Positions 55,821 through 64,000 of a stretch of 64,000 nucleotides of DNA are shown here, piece after piece (position 1 is the first letter of the stretch; every line of letters begins with the position of its first letter). The notes beneath the pieces are model-generated. The model did no database searches and was not told the origin of the DNA. It was given only the letters and a program-made list of their open reading frames with translations. Both the position numbers and the translations under genes were made by a program. The DNA is from Linyphia triangularis (Eukaryota; Arthropoda; Arachnida; Araneae; Linyphiidae), in NCBI GenBank assembly GCA_963978545.1, contig OZ021722.1, positions 1,054,001 through 1,118,000 of the forward strand, read 5' to 3'.

Positions 55821-56662
55821 TCATAAACTTACTTGCTTATTCTTTGGATCATAGCGCATATGGCTTTGATTGGGACTGCCATTAATACTGGCTGGAAATA
55901 ATCTGACAGATCGCATTGCACTATGGTGGGATATATGTCTCCTATACTTCAATGAATTACCATTCGACTCATATTTAAACACTACAACAGGACCAACATC
56001 TTTCAGTGGGAACATAGATAAAAAATGGAAAAACTGTGAAATTTTTTCCCCTGACTGATTTTGTACGTGTTGAATGTTTAATTCCTCTAGTTGAGATGAA
56101 AGTACTGAGCATAGATCAGTTTTATCTTCTTGATATTTTTGCATTAAAAAAAAGTTAATTTACAGAAGGACCTAAGATTATATATGAGGCAATTCGATTG
56201 TCTCGATACCTCCCTGAATATATACTGGAAGTTTTAAACTCGGTCACTGAACGAAATACTTCCTTCTCTCATCCGAAAATTTGATTTCTGCAATGATTTT
56301 GTACGAGAGAAAAGGTGTCGTTGGGTTATGAAATTTCGAGAACTTTCCTAAACAATCGGGCATTTCAAGGTAACCAAATTTAACTTTATTGCCACTGATT
56401 ACGTGGACATAATTAATTGGAATGCTTCTTATAGGACTGGAAAGTAACAAACGAACATTTGTTTGTAAAGACTGGTGCATTCGAGGTAACACAGCTGTAT
56501 TGGAGGAAACAGGGGTAGACTAGAAGATTGGCTAACTCTGGCCGAACATAGTTCCAAAATACGCGATTTTTCAACAAACAAACATGTCAAAACAGCCACA
56601 TAGTTTTTTTTCTTCTCATAAATACAATATCCCAATTTTAAAACTGTGCATCGACATTTCAA
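55821..56662 (-). pseudogene. Unrecognised gene remnant inside the long-TIR element
   Basis: Three consecutive minus-strand open frames (56429-56662, 56244-56492, 55821-56144) in different phases include CRCTVLKLGYCIYEKKKNY, INYVHVISGNKVKFGYLEMP and LKDVGPVVVFKYESNGNS. Codon-like order across the phases suggests one decayed gene, probably the element's own protein. I do not recognise a transposase motif such as DDE or SWIM. Confidence 0.4.
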
Positions 56663-57379
56663 TACCTCATCTATATTTTATCCAGAATCGGGCGAGATAG
56701 GATGATACTGTTTCCAAAGACCAATTCACAACGTTCCACATCGGGATTGGCCTATGTCTGGCGAAATTGGCCAGCGTTTCTGTGCTACTAGGAGCCACTG
56801 AAATCAGACTTCAACTCGTTTCCTTGTCACTCACAAGCTGTGGAACGCTTGTATGAGAGAAGACAAAAAGTTGGTGGGGGTGACGCCAAAGACGTTAGGA
56901 CAACACATTCTTTTTTAAAGATCGTCCTGATGCCCGACTTTTTCTACAAAATTGTCCTTCAAACACGGGACAGAAAGCTAGAGAAAAAAAAATAACCAAA
57001 CGAATAAAAGCATGTTTTTTTTGTTGTTTTTTTAAATAAAAAATTGAGAAATAACGTTTAGTACCCATTTTACAGAAAAATCATTATTTTTTACAAAAAT
57101 TTTTACTTTTGAGTATTTTCACTACACATTGCAAACAATTGCATCTCAAATATATAACGTTTAGAATTTGTTTTTTAAATTTTGGAAAAATAGTTATTTT
57201 TTGTATTTTCTCTAAACTTAGAAGTGAATGCGAGATCAGAAGATATTATTTGTTTAAAAAAAAAAAAAATTGCAGCTTTTCTTATGAAGATATGTAAACA
57301 ATTTATTTCACCTCATGCGCTTCAAAAATACAATTTTTTTTTTCGAACCACACTAATGATTATTAAGAAGTAATCGAGA

Positions 57380-57990
57380 AGACAGCAATCATTTTGACCT
57401 GCAATTGCAGAGCAGTTTCATCGATTCATCACGCACAGTGGATGGCTAAACTCCTTTGTATGCTTAAATCTTACTGTTCAGAGATCAGCAAGAGATTTTC
57501 TGTATAACTGATGGAAATAAGAATTGTGAACCCAGTGATTTGTACAGTTAAGGGCTCTTTTGTATAATGAAACATGGATAGAAGCCCCACCTGCTTCTGA
57601 AGAATCTGAAGGTGACTTGAGCTTGTGAAAAAACATTAAAAAGTATAAAATAATCGAATATAAAATTGCAGCTAGAAAAGTTTTGAAAAATCTCATATGA
57701 ATCAGATGAATTGTTTGGTTTGGCTATATTTTCGCACAGAATTACAGCAAAAGAAAAATTAAAAAGTATTGCAGATAACTCAAAAGTTTCCAAAAATATA
57801 AGAGAGTACTATTAATCCATTTCACCTGAAGAATAATATCCCTTACACAAATGGGAACAAATGTAAAGAAGTTAAAGTGGTAAGCGATACTGCTGAAAGA
57901 GGCTAATACAAGAATGTTATAATTTATATGATAAGCAGTTTCTTTTACAATTTTTTTTGAAGCAAACTTAAAAACAATATCTAGAAAGAC
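57380..57990 (+). pseudogene. Transposon protein pseudogene, C-terminal half
   Basis: Continuation of the 54575-55159 pseudogene after the inserted element. Pieces read HRFITHSGWLNSF, VQLRALLYNETWIEAPPASE, EYKIAARKVLKNL, ESDELFGLAIFSHRITAKEK and RKTTKRSMLNCLL across frame changes and stops. The order (basic 'H-ARWM-K--Y', then 'W--AP-ASEAP--DL', then 'A--K-L---LW') is that of the C-terminal half of the same transposon-borne family. Confidence 0.5.
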
Positions 57991-58000
57991 CACCAAACGA

Positions 58001-59774
58001 TCTATGCTTAATTGTCTTTTAGAAAAGGAAATATTTATTTATTTAGCAGGCAAGACGTATTTTTGTCACAGTCACTACTCCTAAACTGCTCAACTGATTC
58101 TTACGATCAAAGTATCCTTTGAAGGAAGGTCCTTTAATTTCAATTAATTATTCTTACTAAGAGATTGAATATCGTTTGAAAATGTATTTTCCAATCCGAA
58201 TTACGTATTTTCCGATCGACCATTTTCAGCATACAAAAAAATGTCGCCGGTATTTTAACGTTCGATTAAATGAAGAAATAAAGATAACACCACACTACTA
58301 GTAATATAATATTTAGGGTTACTAATAGCTTATTTTGAAGGCATTTTATGATTTCATACCCCCTTATTTATAAGGGCAATTTTATCAGAATTTCAAAAGT
58401 TTAATGGAGTGGGGATGGACGAGGGTTAGTGAGCAGGGGGCGGAGCTTTTAAGAAATAAATTATTTCACTCAATAACTTATTTAACATTTTTATTTATTG
58501 TATAAATGAAAACTTTCTTTGAGAAAATTGCTTTCAATTATTACTTATTGGCAAATCCACTACAAATACCCAAAAACACACAAAATACGAAATTTTACTG
58601 CTCATTGAGCTCCATCATTTAATTGGAGTAAGATTCTGAAATGTATGGGTAGATGTAAGAAAATGATGGATCTCTAGCTAGACCATATGTTTTTGAACTA
58701 CCCCAGTAAAAATGCATTGTTCAAACTAGAGTTCGAAGTACTGGACTTGGATGAGGCATGAGTTTTCGGAAGATTTTTCGCACGTTATTTTAAAAATTTA
58801 TCCCATCAATAATTGCATAGGGGTTTAACTTGTGTAAACATTTTAACAGAATTATAGAATACACAGCACTGTATAAAGATCATCCTGTATGACCACACGT
58901 TTCATAATAAAGAAAAATAATGCACTAGAGGATTTCTATCTTATCTTTCTGTATTTTCAATCTTTGAGTTTCAAACATTTCACCACCCGAAATTTTTTTT
59001 TTACACTTTTTTTAAAAAAAAAATCCTTTATATTCACTTCGAATTTAGTTGTGTATTTGTTTACGAATCTGCAGACGACTAATATACTCACTTGTTGTCG
59101 TTTAACCGAACTGAAACTTGGCAGATAGACTCGATGCATTCTATCAAGTTTTGGAGACAAAAAGAGTTAATGGGCACAGAATCCATGCTCTTCTTCGTCA
59201 ACGCTGTGAAAACGATCAGGGCTCAAAATCGGTTCCATAAGTAACAACCAAACATTTACACGTTTAAATGACACGTCAAGCTTCAATGTTTACAGCTTGT
59301 TAAATCCTATAACGGTTTGTTATTAGAATTATTAGTGATTTGAAAGTTGATGTTTGAATAATTATGTGAAGTTCAGTTACAAAAATCAAATCTTTGTTTT
59401 TATGTAGCGAATACGAAGTACATTATAACTCATTACTTTGAAAGAAATTTCATTTTCTCGCCTTTCAAAAAAGTTAATGTCTAAAAGTTTGACCTCATAT
59501 TTCGTTAGTATTTTAGGTTAATTGTGCAGCACTTTTCTCGTAACAAAGTTACTTTGGTAACTATTAGTTTTGGACACTTTGGTAACTAAGTGTCCAAAAC
59601 TAATTAAATAGGTTATGTGTGTAGGGAAATTTCCTTTTTTTGTTTTTAACCTTGAGGCTCAAATTATTTTGACGCAAGGAGCGAACTTTTCCATTAGTCA
59701 ATTAGACGTGGATATCCATTTTCACTTCTGGTAATTAATTAGATTACAAAATCAGCGTCTACTTTATTCATCAA
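58001..59774. other. AT-rich DNA with a repeat C fragment and a 17-bp hairpin
   Basis: 59095-59175 holds a minus-strand fragment of repeat C (gaaacttggcagatagactc ... tatcaagttttgg). At 59563-59604 a perfect 17-bp stem (attagttttggacactt and its complement) encloses an 8-nt loop. No gene seen. Confidence 0.5.
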
Positions 59775-60756
59775 GAGGAAGAAGCTCTTGTAAGGACCCT
59801 ATGCTTGAAATCTTCCAGCCATCGAGGAACTATACTTTGTAGAAAACCATGACATTTGGTACGAAATTAATCACTCGATGAAATGACATAAACTTTGTCC
59901 ATGACAAATCAGAATAAAAATAGCAAAATACAAAACCAGGTGGTGCCACTGGATACGTTAAAATTTCAAATACAAAAATAAAATATATTCGACGCTATAT
60001 TTTCCAGATTTTAATTTATGTTATTTCACGAAATGTGATCCCAAATGCCAAGGTGGTTATACAAATAGTCCGAGGGGCAATTTTTGGACCCCATCGAACA
60101 TCATTCGGAATTTTTTTTTATAGAAATTGGAGAAAAGTGAGTAGATTAGGATTGCCGAAACTGATCAATAATCGACTTGGAACGAGTTGAACTAAAATCC
60201 AATTGCCAAATATGTCATAACTTGCCAAAAATAGAACAAATTTATTCGTCTGGCAACCCACTTCATTTTATTTTCAATGAGAAAAAGCGCAAACGATTTC
60301 TGATTTTTGGCTGGGAAAACTTGTATCTTTTAAAAATAAGCCAAATTGGCGACATCAGTTACGTTGTAAGTGACGTAATATTTTTTGACAACTTGGATCA
60401 ATTTTATTAGATGCAAGTAGACCGTCGCCAGAGATCTGAATCGTCTGCAACCTTCTTAATTGAAAATTAAAGAGTGAGGGTTACCAAATAAAAAAAAAAA
60501 TGCTCATTATTTGGCAAGTTATGGCACATTTGGCAATTGGATTTAGTTCAACTTATTAAAAGTCGATTTTTGACTCTAGTTTCGGCCATTTTTGCCACTG
60601 CAGACCAGTGGATTCGTAATCTACTCACTTTTCTCCAATTTCTATAAAAAATTCAGAATGATGTTCGATGGGGTCCAAAAATTGCCCTCTCAGTCTAAAA
60701 GATATTTACACTAGGCTAGAAGATTGTAACATAGCGAGTAGAGGGTCGACTTTCTC
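59775..60756. mobile_element. MITE-A copy 5, split by foldback element J
   Basis: A degraded left end gaggaagaagctcttgtaag follows TCAA (a mutated TTAA), then tactttgtagaaaaccatga. The right end is gattgtaacatagcgagtag then tttctcTTAA. The interior word ggtggtgccactggatacg matches the centre of copy 2. Confidence 0.75.
60072..60691. mobile_element. Foldback element J (~620 bp, ~160-bp arms)
   Basis: gaggggcaatttttggaccc at the left pairs with gggtccaaaaattgccctct at the right. Arms continue through ggagaaaagtgagtag and ggcaattggatttagttcaa. AGTC occurs at both edges. A 77-codon frame (60177-60410) inside is unremarkable. Confidence 0.7.
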
Positions 60757-60869
60757 TTAAGAGAAGATCCAAGAAACGTGTGGTTCAGAAGCGTACAAAT
60801 AGAGTAACTGTCTCGAGCACTGAATTATAGGATGTTTCTGGGATTTCTCTCTTCGCGGACACTCATTCT

Positions 60870-61030
60870 GATGGATACAGCTTTGGACTCACATGCCAAA
60901 GGTGCCGTGTTTGAATTCCGGGTAAAGCGTGAATGTTCTTTGTGGTTCGGAATCCACATTAAGCTGTAAGTTCCGGCCTTATTAGCTTTTATTGTGCATA
61001 AAAATAGGCCGTTGAGCGTGCAAACCAAAT
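60870..61030 (+). mobile_element. SINE-B copy 5 (plus strand)
   Basis: Head gctttggactcacatgccaa, degraded B box gtgtttgaattccggg, ttcggaatccacattaagct, tail gagcgtgcaaaccaaatc. A further diverged fragment with tcgaatcctgtgttaggctt lies at 61105-61225. Confidence 0.75.
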
Positions 61031-61230
61031 CATTCAGAAACTTCCCGTACCTTAAATTGAGAGTCAAGCAACTTCTAGTGGTCCAAATATAACTAGCTCA
61101 TCTTACGACTGCGCCCTCTGTACTCTAGTAGAGGGTCGACTAGTAAAATCGTACAAAAGTTCGAATCCTGTGTTAGGCTTGGATGGTTCCACCTTAAGGG
61201 GTCCGTGTTGAACTTTGGAGACGTCTTATT

Positions 61231-62279
61231 TAATAAGAGATTATTCAATTATTATGAAACATTCACAGTATAATATTTAGATAATTTTGAATATAACACG
61301 AGATTTTTGTTATTTCTAAAAATATGTTCAAGAAAAATTCTAAAGTAGACTGATTTTTTTTTAATTTTTTATTTTCAAAAAGTATGTTACTTATCAATAA
61401 TTCTCTGATTTAAAGTACTTAAATACATTAGAGAAACATGTATAAAAAAAATTTGTAGCTTTTATGTCATACAGATTTTAAGCTATGTACCCCCAAACAT
61501 GAAAAAATGGCATTTTGAGAAATTCGGTTTTGAAGTCAAAAAAATACGCATTAAATTCCTACATGTTGTTTACTTCAAAAAAATTATTAAAAATACTTTG
61601 AATTAAGATATAATTACAAATGTTGCATGATTTTAAAGACAAAGATTTACATTTTAATAAACAGTAATAAACTCGAAATTAATAATCTGAAAACTGTAAG
61701 GGACCTACAACTTATCTTTAAGTTGTGGGCCCGATTAACTGTTATTGTCCAAATAAGTCGTTAAGCGCACAATTGAATAATTAAACACAATGAAGTAACC
61801 CAACAGAAGACCTTGACCCACTCTGAGATGTCGCGCCATGGATGATGACGAATCCGAAAAATATAAAAATAACTTCGACCATTTTCGAACTCATTCAAGA
61901 ATCTGATCTACATGTTATAGTTATTCGAAGACGGTTTTATTTTTTGACGATCGTTTCATAATGTCGATCATTCAAATAAAGAATAAATCATGTTAAAACG
62001 ATTTTTTTTTTATCTGTCGATTCGCCTTGTCTAAAATAGTTGAACAAGTTGATTACCTTTTCCTTTTAATTCGAATCAAATATATAAGCTCACGCGTAGA
62101 AATATATATCTGGCATGATCAATTGTATTTCAAAAACCATTTATTTATAAACTATATAAATAATATAAGAATTTAATTTGCACAATCTTTTTTAGAAATT
62201 ATATATAATTATATTATTTATATAATTTATATAAAAAAACGGAATAATATTAGTTCACTATATTTCCCCTCTTTACCTA
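61231..62279. other. AT-rich DNA, no gene seen
   Basis: No recognisable coding or repeat end. Confidence 0.4.
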
Positions 62280-62595
62280 TCGAATCACAAATATCTTTTA
62301 TTTATTCGGATTAAAACAATTTTAGTACATATTTATCAAAATAATTTTGGAAACTGGAAAGAGTGATCGGTCAAATGCTATTTCAGCGTGATTGGATGGC
62401 AGCAAGTTGGTTTACTAGTATTCCGCAAATGCGACCGTTTAGTGACAGTGACAACCCCCAAAATTTGATAGAATGCATTATCGAATCTATCTGCTAAGTT
62501 TCAGCGCGATTGAATGACGTCAAGGAAGTTTATTAAGACTTCGGAGATTTGGTGGCCATCAAACACAAAATCAAAGTTAATATAAAGGGTTTAAA
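62280..62595 (+). repeat. Repeat family C, copy 6
   Basis: atcttttatttattcggatt, ggaaagagtgatcggtca, gtgattggatggcagcaagt, tagtgacagtgacaaccccc, ttaatataaagggttta. Confidence 0.75.
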
Positions 62596-63250
62596 TAAAA
62601 CTCATAAAACCAAGTTTTTGAAAAATCCTTTAAATGTATTTCAATTTTTATATTCATTAACACCGTGCCGATATCAAAAACATTTCTATCAGCAAAATGT
62701 GCAGCAGACTACGTTTCAAAATTTATTTATTAAAAATTAACAGGAATTTATGCTCTCACATTCAAATATCATTTATTTATTTTGATTAAAGTAATTTTAT
62801 ATTATATATTTATTAAAAAAAAATTTCACAACAGGAAAAAGTTTCAACAAAGGTCGATTCAATGCTTTTTTTTTAATGCGATTGGATGACGGTAATTTAG
62901 TTTTTTAGTATTTCAAAAAAAGGGACCTTTTAGTGACAGTAACAGCCCCAAAATTTGATGTCATCGACATCGAGCATATCACACAAGTTTCAGACCGATT
63001 GGATGACGACAAGGGGGTTAATTAGGCCTCAGCCAGGTTCCGCGGCCATCGACAAACTCACAAAAATCAAAGATGATGTAAAGACCGCGAAGTTGCGGGT
63101 TCGAATCCCGTGTTAGGCATGGGTGTTTGTAAATGTATGTTTGTTTGTTAAATGACGAAATGCTTCGGCACATTATAGCCCTCGTGTTGCTGACGGCGCC
63201 AGATAATCTGAAAACAACCAACCAAAGTTGATGTAAAGGATTTAAAAATA
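62596..63250 (+). repeat. Repeat family C, copy 7 (tandem with copy 6), split by SINE-A
   Basis: aaatcctttaaatgtatttc, cgtgccgatatcaaaaacat, gcagcagactacgtttcaaa, cgattggatgacggta, cgattggatgacgaca, ending tgatgtaaaggatttaaaaa. Directly follows copy 6 in the same orientation. Confidence 0.75.
63084..63223 (+). mobile_element. SINE-A copy 8, plus strand, 5'-truncated
   Basis: Starts accgcgaagttgcgggttcg (B box GGGTTCGAATCCC) and lacks the A-box end. Ends ctgaaaacaaccaacc. TSD aaagatgatgtaaag (63069-63083) and aaagttgatgtaaag (63224-63238), one mismatch. This is the only SINE-A on the plus strand. Confidence 0.92.
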
Positions 63251-63623
63251 GGCGATTTTTATTAAAATTGAGTCTCAGTTTGGTTAATTTCTCTATTCAA
63301 TAAAATTCCACGCAGATGTGGAATGAGTGAGTGGAGCATTGATCGACATGTTTCTGTAATCGAAGGGAAAATTTCGTAAAAGAAGAGGTCCGTGGCAACA
63401 TTCCAGGTGAGGCTAAAACACACCCATCAGACAGAGAAAAAAGAAATGAAACTATACTCGGATCGATCACTCGAGACAGGCCAAACCCTCGTGGCTACGA
63501 AGCATGATGATCGCCTAACCCGCAAGTCCTGATTTAAAAAAAAGAGGTAACGTATTTGCAGCAGAGGAAGGACTTGGAATATTTCCCATAAGCTGGCTTT
63601 AAATTTGTATAAGAGGGTTTGTA

Positions 63624-63786
63624 GGTTGGTTGTTTTCAGATTATCTGGCGCCGTCAGCAACACGAGGGCTATAATGCGCCGAAATATTCGTCATTAGACA
63701 AGCCAACATACGTTTATAAACACTCATGCCTAACACGGGACTCGGAACCCGCAACCTCGCGGTCTACGATAACCACTATACCATTT
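63624..63786 (-). mobile_element. SINE-A copy 9 (minus strand)
   Basis: ggttggttgttttcagatta at the left, head at the right with a deletion of several bases (gtctacgataaccactatac). B box carries the extra base. TSD not clear. Confidence 0.88.
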
Positions 63787-63794
63787 GTTTACAC

Positions 63795-64000
63795 CATTTT
63801 TTACTTTCAATTACCCATATGCTTGCACGGTATTGTATACAATCAAAATTTCGATTTTTAAATGTATGCATTTCTCCGCTCTCGACTTTAAAAAAGTGGT
63901 CAAGATAAAATGATTGTCTGTGTGAACATGGTCAGCATACCTCCTGAATGAATTGACTACCGATGTTCAAATTTAGTACAAAAGTTAGTGGTAATCATGT
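63795..64000 (+). repeat. Repeat family D, copy 5 (runs off the window)
   Basis: ttttactttcaattacccat, ctcgactttaaaaaagtggt and gtcagcatacctcctgaatg then aattgactaccgatgttcaa, in family order. As with copy 1, a SINE-A lies next to it. Confidence 0.7.

Larger units (their letters stand above)
55160..57364. mobile_element. Mutator-like element with ~400-bp inverted repeats
   Basis: Element 55170-57354. The left arm (aggatggttcgaaaaaaatg ... taaacgttatatatttgaaa) and the right arm are inverted copies over about 400 bp with many mismatches. Flanks aattattatt (55160-55169) and aatgattatt (57355-57364) form a 10-bp TSD with one mismatch. Long TIRs plus a 9-10 bp TSD fit Mutator-like elements; P-like or others are possible. 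It lies within the older transposon pseudogene. Confidence 0.68.
54199..58000 (+). mobile_element. Decayed DNA transposon with TAGGGTGGTTC end
   Basis: The left end is attagggtggttcaaattta (54198). Interior fragments on the plus strand (54570-55159 and about 57380-57990) match a transposon-borne protein family seen widely in arthropod and cnidarian genomes. A Mutator-like element (55170-57354) splits it. I did not find a clean right terminus, so the right boundary is the end of recognisable coding. Confidence 0.6.

Overview
This window looks like intergenic DNA from a repeat-rich arthropod genome. An arachnid (spider-like) source is my best guess, but that is an inference. The evidence is strong AT-richness, tRNA-derived SINEs, an I-clade-type LINE with an RNase H domain, hAT, TTAA-targeting and TA-targeting MITEs, solo LTRs, and no convincing host gene, rRNA or stand-alone tRNA. 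Nearly every recognisable protein fragment belongs to a transposable element. The window is best read as nested, dated insertions.

Layout. 0.74-2.1 kb: decaying 39-bp minisatellite. 2.8-3.2 kb: AT-rich repeat D and the first SINE-A. 4.1-6.3 kb: truncated hAT transposon with an 8-bp TSD, a broken BED/transposase pseudogene with one intron, and a different SINE inside. 7.9-10.5 kb: young non-autonomous LTR retrotransposon with 217-221 bp LTRs, TGCA TSD and a gag-like ORF. 11.1-13.7 kb: SINE-A, an inverted-repeat family (E) interrupted by a rearranged LTR, and a hAT MITE. 14.8 kb: 112-bp snap-back element. 16-34 kb: mosaic of MITEs, repeat C, a solo LTR, a piggyBac-like MITE and a Helitron-like element. 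34.2-41.4 kb: a TTAA MITE (A) split by a solo LTR, abutting a TA MITE (B) split by a full-length 5.8-kb LINE. 41.7-46.8 kb: SINE cluster, including SINE-in-SINE and SINE-in-MITE. 46.9-49.5 kb: 2.6-kb TTAA element. 52.9-53.7 kb: 25-bp minisatellite with a 250-bp higher-order period. 54.2-58 kb: decayed DNA-transposon gene split by a Mutator-like element with about 400-bp inverted repeats. 59.8-60.8 kb: MITE-A split by a long foldback element. 62.3-63.3 kb: tandem copies of repeat C with a SINE-A inside. 63.6 kb to the end: SINE-A beside repeat D.

How the parts work together. The LINE (ORF1 nucleic-acid-binding protein; ORF2 endonuclease, reverse transcriptase and RNase H) ends in AACC repeats. 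SINE-A carries a closely similar 3' tail, so this LINE family is the likely source of the machinery that mobilised the SINE. The LINE here has a frameshift in ORF1 and one in-frame stop in ORF2. The clearest new observations are the LINE/SINE tail pairing, three LTR insertions all at ATAT with one converted to inverted ends, and two MITE-B insertions at mirror-image sites of MITE-A.
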